From: Hofstenia miamia
Taxonomy: Eukaryota > Xenacoelomorpha > Acoela
Direction of reading: 5' to 3'
DNA: 64,000 bases
NCBI GenBank assembly: GCA_004352715.1
Contig: SCFE01000026.1
Location: 1,866,677 to 1,930,676 of the forward strand
Both the position numbers and the translations under genes were made by a program. Of the stretch, positions 12,387 through 24,000 are shown one piece after another (position 1 is the stretch's first letter; each line of letters begins with the position of its first letter). The notes under the pieces are model-generated. The model was not told the DNA's origin. It did not search any database and saw only the letters and a list, made by a program, of their open reading frames with translations.

Positions 12387-12391
<5 letters not shown>

Positions 12392-13245
12392 CACTGTAAC
12401 CTTACAGTTCTTAATAAAATATTAGTTAACTTTATCTTACAAGGTCACAGTAATAATTTCGTTGCGGAAGCGACAAAACAGAATGTATTGTCTTCTGCAC
12501 CAGTCCCTGCTTTAGTCATGTGATTTATCTTTTATTGTGTTTATGGGGCTTAGCAAAATGATATCAGTTATTGATGAATGACCATAGGGAGCATCTATTT
12601 TAAGTTGTTTGAGGAAAATTGAATCCCCTGATCTGGCTTATATTTCTGATAAAGTTGATTTAGTTGATCTAGGAAATACAGAACAGAATTTCAAAATCAT
12701 TAATATTAAGATGCGGCATGGTAAAACATTGTGGAATGACATTTATGAGACATACGTAATAAGAAGCACTAAACGCATTATTTTAATTCTTTTAAATTAG
12801 TTAAGAAAGAAAAATACAAGAAAGCAGAACTTACTAAACAAATTCGCTCATTTGATAACCATGGACTCATTGCCATTTAGTCGTAATTTGTCCCATTTAG
12901 TAAAAATCCTAACTTTGGGTATTAAAAAAATTTTGAATGCAGTTTATAAACCCTAATCCTACTCTTTCCGAACACTGGTAGTTAACTTTATTAGAATGTT
13001 TTTTGTATGTATTAGGCCTACTAATTACACTGGGCAACAAATTTGAAATTTTTCTCTTTTGCAAAACAACTAAGATAATTTTCTAGGTAATTTTTTGTGC
13101 TGGTTTCAAAAAATGATTTAAACAGGCGGTTGATGGCTAGTAAATGAGATATGGCTATTTCAATTTTATTAACACTAATTGTACAAAAATATCACAACAG
13201 TAGTATTTAGAAACGTTTATCTAATTATCTAAGCTAACTGTACAA

Positions 13246-13287
<42 letters not shown>

Positions 13288-14900
13288 CCAAGACATTATT
13301 AGTCTTCTCATCACTACAGCCGCGTTTTGTTGCGCATGCTTCAAAATTTTCTATTGTTTTTCTCAAATCAAATTTATTTGTGAAATAACCAAAATACGCC
13401 CCTTTAATGTCTCATACATCCAAAAAATGAGATCAGAAATAATGTTTTGATTTGAGGTTGAATAGTGAAGATTTGAGAAAGTTGGTTTGATGACTCCTAG
13501 TGAGTTGTAAATAATAAAATTTATATCCAAAATGTCTCATGTGATGCTCTATCATATTGCATACTTTAGGAATCCTAAATCCTTTGTCGCAACGTTAATT
13601 AATGACATTTCTTAATTTATACGCCAATATCTCTGGAACGACACTAGATATCAACAAATAGTTTTCAGATTCCAGAGCTTCTGATAGTTTACTTTATACG
13701 CAAATTGTTTAACCATTAATTTCTGGCAAAAGCAATTTGATACTCATGTGCCAATTAGGGTTCCCAACTACTCTCTAGTTTAGAAACTGATCTGTAAAGC
13801 TCACTTCGAGCTGTCTAAATTATCAATGATCTTTTTAGAATTGTTTTTTCTAAAAATTGTTTGTCTGACGAGCTGTCTTTTGTTCTTTCGCATGGATAGT
13901 ACGAAAACAGGTGCTATCCGAGTGGTTGGCGAGGGTACTTCCAGCACGAAAATTTGCTTGGTATTGGCTGCATGAGAAGTTAAATATGCAGGAAAGGTGT
14001 TTTACAATCCAGCAGTATTTCAACCTTACAAAATAATCAACTGGGGAAACCATTACCTTTGATGAGTACGCAAATCCCTGTACACTTGAGAATTTTAGTT
14101 GGAAATGCCCATTATCTATTGTATTTGAGTCTAAATCAACAGCCTTAGTGACAAACTGGTTATTTTCTACTGATTGCTTTTATCTAGAAACTGCTAAAGC
14201 TACAAAATGTTTAAAATATACTTTTTGAAGGAATTACCATGCAGAAGTTTATTTTGAGAATGAACTATAGTACCACCATAATGGTTCTAATGGCATTATT
14301 TGCAAAGAAATAATGTTTATTCAATATTTTACATATTTCATTTTTAAAATTATTATTTATATTCGTTTGATAAAAACACAGCAGTTATGAAAGAGATATA
14401 ACTGGAAAATATTCTATTAATAGTTTTGTAATTTTGTTACTTAAAAGTCGTTTAATGCGCTAGTGTGTCTATGTGGTGCCTAATCTGTTTATTGCTTTGT
14501 AAAGATTTCACTTAGTTACTCTCAAATATGTTTATGAAATTCACTCTAGCTTTGTAAATTAGATTTAAGCAAACGTATTTTACACTTATTTTAAATCATA
14601 CAGAGCTGGAAGTGGGGAAAATTTTTCGCTTGAATCTGTTTTCGCTTATAAACAAAATTGTGATTGCAAATGAATAGATATAGTAGTAGGCTAATCACGC
14701 CAATACCCGAATGAACATAGCAATTTTTTTAAGAAAGCTTTTAAAATGTATTTCCCCCTCGCTCTCGCCTCACTTTCTCCTCTAAGATCATGGCACTAGT
14801 TTTCTTCAGATATTGTATCAGCCAATTTGAATGTGACTTTTAAAAATGATTCACTACATTAAGCATGTTCATTTTTTATTTTTAGAAATTCAATGGACCA
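12387..14900. other. Upstream region of sacsin-like gene A
   Basis: No gene recognised. It includes a (TA)n microsatellite at 13248-13286 and two unremarkable short open frames (12609-12800 plus, 13850-14053 minus). The last bases before the first coding exon, TTTTTTATTTTTAG ending at 14885, look like a splice acceptor. A 5' untranslated or short coding exon of gene A may therefore lie in this stretch, but I cannot place it. Confidence 0.5.
13248..13286. repeat. (TA)n microsatellite
   Basis: About nineteen TA units without interruption. Confidence 0.97.
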
Positions 14901-15105
14901 ATGAAAGGTTCATCATTCATACAACATGAGCAACTCAGCGAACGGATTAAAGACGTCTTAACTCAATATCCAGATGGCTTTGCTCTACCCAAGGAGATGG
15001 TGCAAAACGCCGACGATGCTAACGCTACAGAAGTTCATTTTATTTGGGACAAACGTTCACACCCTACTCAATACCTACTGCACAGCAACCTAGCTGAATA
15101 CCAAG
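14901..15105 (+). CDS. Sacsin-like gene A, exon 1 (N-box half of first Hsp90-like ATPase)
   Basis: Encodes 68 residues plus the first base of codon 69. It opens with MKGSSFIQHEQLSERIKDVL, then a helix with LPKEMVQNADDANATEVHF. This is the N-box of the Bergerat (GHKL) fold, where Glu acts in ATP hydrolysis and Asn and Asp hold magnesium and nucleotide. It ends at EYQ|G, with donor CAAG|GTTAG at 15105/15106. The acceptor TTATTTAG|GA at 21028/21029 restores Gly and continues GPSLMIFNDAKF, the next block of the same fold, so the join is phase 1 and well supported. The start was chosen because gene B has the same GSSF three residues in from its Met. An acceptor-like AG at 14884-14885 leaves room for an earlier exon. 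Without the second exon this frame would stop two codons later. Confidence 0.88.
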
Positions 15106-15210
15106 GTTAGATAATGATAAGTAATTATAAAACATAGTTTTAGATTAGGGCTTTGCAAACTCATCTGATATGCTGTAATTTTAATTAAAAACCTCTCCGA
15201 ATGAATATTT

Positions 15211-15218
15211 GTTGTAGG
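15211..15218 (+). repeat. Target-site duplication of hAT-1, left
   Basis: GTTGTAGG directly precedes the element and is repeated exactly at 19166-19173. Eight bases is the hAT signature. Confidence 0.93.
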
Positions 15219-18200
15219 CATGGGCGTCCGCAGGGGGCGCAAGTGAAGGCACTTGCCCCCTGGAATTTTATAAAAATAGTGAATATATATACAAGAAAGC
15301 TGTATGAACAGGAAAAAATCATAAAAAATCAATAATATAAACGGAGTATTTCTCAACTGTATATTAAATCTAGAATAAGGTAACATACAAAATGTGGATA
15401 CCGGTATACAAATTCATATGCAGATATCTTCTTCAATCAACTTGAAAACTGTATTATATACTACGGTATGTTGCTAGTGTTGGAACAGGAATTGCAGTCG
15501 TCGGCGATCTCCATCAACTTATCAATAACTTGGTTGATAATCTCTTTTTTCTAGTTGTTCACTTTTTCACGGTGAACACTGGGGACACACAGGCTGGACA
15601 AACGTTCATCACTCATCGTCGATCTCAACCATGTCTTAACCCTGCGCATTGCTCTGAGGGACTTCTCCACTGTGCATGATGTTGCTGGCAGAGTCAGTGC
15701 AATTATGATGACTTTTTGTACAGCAGGGAACAAAGTAGTCTCCTTCACCAAATCAATCATGCCCACACTAGACTATGAGAGAGAGTTGCATTCTCTTGAA
15801 TATTAACCCTTGTTTCTGCACATCATACCAGGCCAATGCTTTTTCAACAAAATTGTATATTCCGTACATTTCTTTGATAGATGAAACAATGTTCTTAAAT
15901 TGACCTCTTTCTTTTTGCTTAATTTGTCTTGGATGTAGTATGAAAGTGTTAAAATATGGTGAATTGCTGTCCAGAGACTGAATCAATGAATCCATGTACG
16001 GGATGTAGATGGTACTGCCATAATGCTCGTCGATGGAGCCACCTACATTCGGCCTGTGGAATTGACATGCGCATCGTCGAGGTATAGTCAATTTACCAAA
16101 TTTCTGACATCAGTAGTGACATGTTCCGAGAATACACGATCTGCTTCTTTCCGGTGATCTTTAAAAACAGTTTAATGTGATCTCAAACTCCCATCTTGTC
16201 CATGTCGACTGCCCGTAGCTTTTGTGTTACTGGCTCCCACATTGCTTAGTATCACAAATCAGCTGATATGCTGTTTGACGGGTACTCTGTGACTCCTCTT
16301 GGTTGCACTCACATTGCCCAAGTTGTTCATAGATACCGCAAAAGTTCTCAGTAAAGATGCGAATACTTTTGTACTTTACGCTCCATCTGGTTTCACATAA
16401 CAAGGGTATATTTGGGAACCAGTCTTCTTCGCTTAGGACTGTCACGGAAAAAAGTTAATTATCACTTTCACAGTTCCAGTAATATTCCGAACATCTGCGA
16501 CAGATTGAAGATCATGCACAACCAAATAGGGTCGATGTGAAGAGCAGCATACAAATAGAGCTTTGGGATATGTGTTCTTGATATGGGCCTGTACACCGTT
16601 GTCCTTTCCTGTCATAGTTGAGCATCCATCATAGCTTTGGCTCTGAAGCTTGTCTAGGTTAAGACCCATTACCTTTGCCTGGCTGATGATTGCCTCTGCA
16701 ATTGTTTCAGCATCAATTTTCTCCAGTGGAACAAATCCAAGAAGTTCCTCACGGATGGTGGCCTTGTAAATAAGTTGCTCTTGTAGTTCAACAAATCGTA
16801 CTCCAATACACAGCTTTTCAGTGCCTGATATGTCAGCAGTTTCGTCTGCAATGATGGAGAAGCCATTTGATTCATTTGCTGCTTTCACAATACTGTATCT
16901 CAATACTTCTCCAGAAAGTATTATTAATTCATTCTGTACACGGACTGATGTGTACTTCACCTTTTTCTTTGCATTCTCCAGGTGTTCCTTCAAGATTGTG
17001 TCCCCTGCTTCTATTCTGAATTGCAGTAGGTCATTGAAATTCCTCGATGTACTCTCCTTTCCCCTTATTGCAATGTCATGATTACAGCAGAACAGAATGC
17101 TGGATAAGATAGGGAATAGTTTCTCACAATTTTCAGTGATTACTTGGTTAACTGCTCGGTCTATCTGGTTTTTGTACAGTGATGATAAAATTATTGGCAT
17201 CTTGCAAAGCGCCTTTGTGCCATGAAGAAAGCATGTCCTTCCTTGCAATCTCATTGAAGTGTTTGAATTTAACAAAAGGAGTCACAATAAAAGCATCCTG
17301 TAGACCTCGGTTCACTGCTTGAGGGAAAAACACACAGTATTTGCACAGACCACCTTTCAAGGGACAACCATGGAGTATATTGGTTTATCAATGGGTGGCG
17401 AAAAACAGTGAAGGAACTGTGAATTATTCTGATAGTTGTAATATGTTGATGAGGGGACATATGTGTTCATGTTGAGATCATATTTTCTATTATTGGTCAA
17501 ATGTTCTTTGGTGTTGACATATACTCCGATGTCCAGGGAATGAGGCCTATGACTGATCGATTGTTTTGTGGAGTTTGGGGTGGATTCTGATTGAGTCCTT
17601 CAAGTAACTGCTCACCTTGTTCCTCTTTACGCTGCTTAGCTGGTTTTCCCTGAACCTCAGATGTACTTGGAGGCAGAAAAGTTGGATTTTCTTGATTGTC
17701 TTTAGAATCATCAAATTCACGTTTCTTAAAGAACTTTCTGATATCAATTTCAAATCCTGAAAAAGAAAAGTAAAATATAAAATATATTCCAATTTAATTC
17801 ATAAATTGACCCCATCCCCATAGGCAAAGAAGAGGATAAACCTTTGTTTTCCACTTATGTTTGAAGCACCATTGAAACATTCTCCAACAATTCTTCCATG
17901 TTTAAGTTTAGAACTCCGATAGCTTTTTTGCAACTTCTAATAAAGAACTAGCATCTGTGCGTTTTGTATCATAAAATCCTACAAAGCATTCTTTCTTAAT
18001 ACCATCATTAACAAAGCTCAAACATATTGAAACTTGTATAGTGCTACTAATATCCTAGGCAAATTCACCCCAAGCATAAATTAACCATTAATTAACCGTC
18101 TCAGCTCAAAATAAATTGCAATGAAAATACGCCATTCCTTAGGCTGACTAAGACACTATGTTTCTCGTTGGCCGTAATCATTAGTAAACTAATGCCTTTG

Positions 18201-19165
18201 TTCCACACCGTTTGTCTGGCATTGGTGAGCCTCCCTTGCAATAGTAGGCTCATAAATGCGTTCAACCAGGGCTGCGTGTTGTGCGCAAGACACAGTGTGA
18301 GCTTGTCTGGTTTTCTGCTACTAACTGTTTCAACCGCTAAAATATTCAACAATTATACCCAGTCCCAAATTTTATAATATAAATCTAATATAGTAAACTG
18401 CTTTTTGCAAAGAAAAATGTTATATTGATGTTGATTTGGCGGGTAGAAGATGCATTTAATGGTTAATGGCTTGACCAATCAGTGATAACCGTTATCATTT
18501 CATTACTTAGTAAAATACAATGCTATATCGTTCTTTACGAATCAGTTTACAGCTAACACAACGCTGTAAATACACTTTATAATCGTTAGGAGTGCAACTT
18601 TGGCATTGTTAATCATATTCGAACGCTAATATTTTGATAGCCTATACAAAAAATCAATGTTTTAAGTTTGCATTCAATTAGTTTTATAGAAATCCATGTT
18701 TGGTGGTAAATGTTTATCGGAAATTAAAAAAACTTCTTAAATTTTCCTTCAAATCCTTACAAAAATTTTCATGTTTTCTTAAACTGGGGCTCCTGTGCCT
18801 ATGCCCATCCCTGAACCAGATTAACCAAATTTAAGGCATACTTATTGGTAGAATAGCAGATTACCTTAAATTTAAATTATGCATTACCTTAAATATTACC
18901 CTAAATGGCGTCCAATTACCTTAGTTTACAGTATTTTACCTTAAAATGGAACCACTGCTTACAACATTGGCAACTGAGTTGCCAATTCAAAATCTTGGCA
19001 TATAAATTACATATACCTCACTAACTAGTTTGTTCCGTCTAATTCAAGCAAATGTATATGTTCAGTTGTAAGTTTTCCTCAGAATATACCCTGTTTATTA
19101 CTCACCCCTTTCCACCTGTCTGTGAAGTTTTGCCCCCACTGCATTTTTTTCTGCGGACGCCCATG
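15219..19165 (-). mobile_element. hAT-family DNA transposon hAT-1 (3947 bp) in intron of gene A
   Basis: Perfect 15-bp terminal inverted repeats, CATGGGCGTCCGCAG at 15219-15233 and CTGCGGACGCCCATG at 19151-19165, are flanked by the exact 8-bp duplication GTTGTAGG. It carries a broken DUF4371/zinc-finger-MYM-like hAT transposase on the minus strand (15555-17760). The region 17800-19150 is non-coding apart from short frames and holds several ATTACCTTAAAT words at 18860-18950. Intact ends with a broken transposase mean it could at most be mobilised by an enzyme supplied elsewhere. Confidence 0.93.
15555..17760 (-). pseudogene. hAT transposase (DUF4371 / ZMYM1-like), degenerate
   Basis: Minus-strand frames join in order. 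An N-terminal piece with KKREFDDSKDNQENPTFLPP (about 17730) is followed by a zinc-binding-like KGGLCKYCVFFPQAVNRG (about 17350). The largest open stretch (17275-16442) has FSIIADETADISGTEKLCIG, the DUF4371 catalytic-core signature, and QSYDGCSTMTGKDNGVQAHI plus CSSHRPYLVV. At 16445-16380 is CETRWSVKYKSIRIF. Finally LPATSCTVEKSLRAMRRVKT, then WLRSTMSDERLSSL (about 15690-15580), is the hAT C-terminal dimerisation domain. At least four frameshifts or stops separate these blocks. It lies antisense to gene A inside its intron. A domesticated host gene is unlikely given the breaks and the matching terminal repeats. Confidence 0.9.
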
Positions 19166-20399
19166 GTTGTAGGATAAGTTGACATATTGTCCATTAAATG
19201 TGATTTTTTGGATGAAAGTCACTAAAGCTGTTCACGATTTGTCTTTTGCCTATTTGATTTCACGATAGTATAATGCGAAAAATGCTCTCCGTGGAAACGG
19301 TTAGACTCGATTTGCATTCATTAAAAATATGGAGTGAACTGGGTTAGCTTTTATTAAAAACGGATAATGCGACACGGAAATGTAGTTCGCTCAGTTACAG
19401 CTAATTTTCTTTTTTCGATCAGGTAGCAAAATTACCACATGAAGTAATACACAGCTTAAGTTTTCGTCATATGACAATATGTGCTAAATCTTATGAATAA
19501 CGCCAATTCACACATTTAGCTCCTATTTGCAGATCAAGAATTTAGTTTTTTCTATATAATTAATTGCTGTAGATTTGTGCAAATTTACATTGTTTTCTAT
19601 TGTACTTTTTTAGAATGAGTTTATAATTTTTTGTATTTATATATAGGGTGATGACTTTTGACTTTTTAAGCCATTTAAATAGAAATGTATAAGATATACA
19701 AAATTTTCCAAAAGTCTCATGCTCCTATTGAGGAGAAAATTTTTAACAGGATAGAGTAAATGTCACAAATTCACATCAATCGGATTTTTACGAACTAACA
19801 AAAATATATACAAATTTTTGTGTTACACAATAAATGTTACAATAGGATTCTCTGTCTGAATAGTGAGTCAATTGAGCATATATCTCAGTGCTGCTCTATG
19901 GCAACTTTGTCTATTCTATTCTGCAGTATTTAAATTTCTTAAAAGAGATTCAGGTTCTTATAAATCATGAACATATAAAAATACCCAAAATCCGAAAATA
20001 AATGGAGGAGTGTCTTCTCCTTCACGTACCATTTAAAATTAACCTACTTCATCTGTATTTAACACATTACAGTGCACCATTTCTGACTTGCAAACTGTCA
20101 ATTTTTTTATACTTAGCGTTTTTTATACGAATTTTTACAGATTTGCTTACAAATTCCAGTTTGGAATTTTTTTGACAAAAAAATTCAAAGTAATCTTTTA
20201 CCAAAAATGAAAAATTTTCAAAAAATTTGATTTTCTTGCCCTACTAGGTACCTTAATGTTTTTTGTTTCGGCAAAAGTAACTTTAACAGGTGTACAATTT
20301 TTTGGTTACAGGTTTACGATAAAATGCTTAAAAAGTGTTAATATAATTTATCCCACTTCTAGAGATTTACCACAGCAATAGAAGAAATAGTAGTTTTAG

Positions 20400-20440
20400 A
20401 GGGTGTTCAAGTTTTTTTGTTACACTGTATATCCACATGT
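20400..20440 (-). repeat. Possible mariner/Tc1-like transposon terminus
   Basis: Read on the minus strand, TACAGTGTAACAAAAAAACT followed by TGAACACCC resembles the CAGTGT...AACACC ends of Tc1/mariner elements, next to a TA. A weak partner could be at 19645 (TATATAGGGTGATGACTTTT), which would give a non-autonomous element of about 0.8 kb. The inverted match is poor. Confidence 0.3.
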
Positions 20441-21028
20441 AGATGTATATTAGGCGCTTCATACACTAGAAAACAATTTAAGATTTTTAAAATTTTCAGG
20501 GCAAATATTTTAGGACTTGTATTATTTAGCAGATTTATAACGTAGGCCAGGCTGTTAGAGCAACGCAGAGCTGAGCATAGCCGGGTCAGCTTACAACTAG
20601 CCAATATACAAGCAATGTAGTGGGACCACATGATAGCAGAAAGTTTAAAGGGACGAGATCAAAGTCAATGAATGTAAATGATCCAGAGAACCAGTGGCTG
20701 AAGCTGACTTGGCTAAGACATTAACGTTCCAATTTTGTTATAGATTAAGTGTGACACTATTTGCACCAAGTTTACATAAAACATATACTACTGTGTAATG
20801 ACATTTAAAAAAAATGTGTGTATTTTTCTGTTTCACATTACATAAAGTTTATTTGCAACAAAAAAAACCTGGAAGTATAATCTCGCAGCCAATCATTAGA
20901 TTATATATTAACATGAGTACTAGATGATTGAGTAAAAACTCATATTTAGATTGCTATGATAATTATTGCTGCAGGTTCTAAGTTAAGAATAATTTTTCTT
21001 ATATTTATGTTAACAAATAATTATTTAG

Positions 21029-24000
21029 GACCATCTCTAATGATTTTTAATGATGCTAAATTTAGCAACGCTGATTTCTTAAATATTTGTCAGTTTGGGG
21101 GAAAATCTAAAGAAAACTGCGAATCAAAAATTGGGAAATTTGGTCTTGGCTTTAATGTCGTATATAATGTAACGGATGTCCCAATGCTTATATCAGACAA
21201 TAAGTTCTGCGTATTTGATCCTCAGTTCAAACTTCCGGATGGTGGTAGAGCTATTGATCTCCATGCAAAAGAGGATGATACATCTGTTGTTGATTCTATA
21301 GTTGATCAATTAAGTCCATTTGAGTGCATCAAAGATTTTGATTCTAACATATTTCGAAGCAAAGGGGCCTTTTCAGGAACTGTTTTTAGACTGCCTTTAC
21401 GATCTGAATTGCAGGCAGAAAAAAGTGAAATTTCCAACATTGTTTATAGTTCCCAAGAAATTGCTCGTCTTTTTGATATGATTGACAAAATGGGGGAGTA
21501 CCTGTTACTATTTACTAGGAACGTACGTGAAATTAGAGTTAGCAAGTTGGAGAGCAATGACAGTGCTCTAACTTGTTTATTTTCCTTTTCTCGAAAAATA
21601 AGCAATATTCAAAATCGTTCATCTAATGCTACCTTAGTATATCCAAAATTATTATCAGAGACGACGGAATGTACTTATGAAGTAAACATCACTAAGCAAG
21701 GAGAAATAAACAAGAAGTACATTGTATCTTCATACTCTAAAAGACCAGATAATGAGCGGATAAAGATTTCCTGTACAGCAGCTAGTGTTTCGAGTGGTGT
21801 TTTAAATACAATATACGCGAATTCTTTGTTTTGTTTTTTACCCCTCCCTGTTCACTGTAAGCTTCCTTATATTTTAAATGGAAATTTTGAAATATCATCT
21901 TCCAGACGAGAACTAACAATGAAGACTATTGATGACAAAGGGACAAAGGGTGACTGGAATGTTGACCTAATTCAAAACTATTCAGTAATTGCTTTATTTA
22001 ATTTACTAAATGCAGTCAAAGCATTCCTCAATAACCCTGAAGATGTTTACTTGTTGTTTCCAGTTGAATCTGATAAGGTATCGCAAATTGTGATTGAAAA
22101 ATTCTACAAGATGTTACCTTCCACAGATTTTGAATTATTTCATACTTTTGTTGGCTATCAAAGTTTATCTCATATTAAAATTATTGATAATGATGTCGAA
22201 TTTCTTATGCAAAAAAAAGTGAAGAATCTTTTTGACACCTTGTATGAGAAAGGCTTGGTGCTCAACCCTATGATTATTTTGCCTTTAGATATCTTAAAAA
22301 AGATAAAGGAAATTTCAAATAATGCCTTCATTTTATCTTTTTCGGAATATTTTCGTTTAATTATAGAAAATGTACAAGCTTTGAATTATAAAGATGTTGA
22401 AGAAATTATGTTTTATTCATTTATTTCACACGGAACATCAACTGGTCACATCCTTATGGAATCACTTTGCATTAAGACAAATCGCGCATATTGCAAGCCA
22501 TCACAAGTAGTACATCCACATGGCCGAATAGCTCCATTATTGTACTTTACAAATGATTATTTTCCGCATAAAGAGTCGCTTTTATGGAGTGATACTTCTT
22601 ATAAACGAAAATGGTGTTCTATAGGCATGATTACAGACCACTTAAATTCGAGTGTCATTAGTGAGTGTTGGAATAATTTATTCACTATTGAAGTTTACTC
22701 GATAGCAGTTAGGCGAGCAAAGCCATTTTTCTTCGAGTTGAATAGTTTTTGTCAACACAATGACGTTGATTTCTTCAAACTGCCAGTTTTGAAACATAAT
22801 GAACTACAATGGGCACACCCGAGTGAGTGCTATGCTCATTTTTATAAAAATGCAGTTGATTTAGCATTCCCTATATATGATGCTGCGGCACTTGATATTG
22901 AATCATGTCATTCTTTAATCTCCACATTCTGTTTATTAAAACCACCTTCAAACATTCACTTAGAAAACAATATCCGTTTGCTAAGGACTGCAACAGACTT
23001 TGAATTTCATGAGAAAGTTAATAAATTTGTATTATTCATTGAGTATTTAATCAAGAATGATATATTCTTAGATCTGAAAGACATTTTGTGCATTCCTAAT
23101 TCAGATTTTGGATTTTCATCTATCCAGAATTTATCTTTGAATAGGAATGATTGCAGCATTGGTAATAAACTTACTGTTATATATCCGATGCCCCACCAAA
23201 AAATTGAAAAATATTTACTTCACTTGGGTGTAGAGCACAAATTTTCTGCTGAAAGCTACATTAGTGCGATTAACTCCTATCCCACCAATGAAGTAAATGA
23301 ATCCATTTGTAGTCAGATTATAACTGCATTGCAATATGTATACAAAAACTATGAAAATGAGACATCAGGTTTAGGTTATATTCGTGTCCCTTCAAGTTTA
23401 GGTGTTTTGACTGCATCTACAAACCTTTGCATCAATGATTGTCCATGGTTAAAATCGGAATCACAATCAAATACTTGCCATGAAATGATTCCTCCCATAG
23501 TGGCACATCATTTTGGAGTAAAAACGCAAAGACACTTTCAATTAGATGTCTTCAGTAGACCTCTAGGAAAACCCTTTGGACAAAATGAATCTCTCACTAA
23601 TCGCCTAAGACGAATAGCCAGTCAATACTCGGACACAAAGGATTTATACAAAGAGATGCTGCAGAATGCAGATGACAGTGGGGCTAGTCTTGTTCACATT
23701 GTTTTGGATAAAACAACATATAATACAGAAAGAGTAATTGCTGAAGGTTGGGAAATATTATCAGGACCTGCTCTGTTATTCTATAATGATTCTTGTTTCA
23801 CTGAGTTGGATCTACAAGGTATTCAATCACTAGGAGAAGGATCAAAGCACGAAGATTACAATAAAATAGGAAAATTTGGAGTTGGGTTTAATTGTGTATA
23901 TCAAGTTACAGATACACCACAAATCTGCACTCAACTTGATAACCATGGCAGTGGCAGCTTAGGTGTTTTTGATCCGCTGTATAGTGTAGTAAAATCTGAA

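Larger units (their letters stand above)
15106..21028 (+). other. Intron of gene A (5.9 kb, GT-AG, phase 1)
   Basis: Donor GTTAGA, acceptor TAATTATTTAG. It is occupied mainly by a complete hAT transposon (15219-19165). The remaining 19174-21028 is AT-rich and non-coding and includes a possible mariner-like terminus near 20405-20435. Confidence 0.85.

Noticed and set aside
16442-17275. Domesticated host gene of ZMYM type in the gene A intron
   Set aside because: Frameshifts on both sides and matching terminal repeats with an 8-bp duplication show a transposon copy.
20956-21028. ATG at 20956 as start of gene A
   Set aside because: The 24 codons before GPSL are AT-rich and unlike anything in gene B, and TTATTTAG at 21021-21028 is a good acceptor that joins in phase with exon 1 at 15105.
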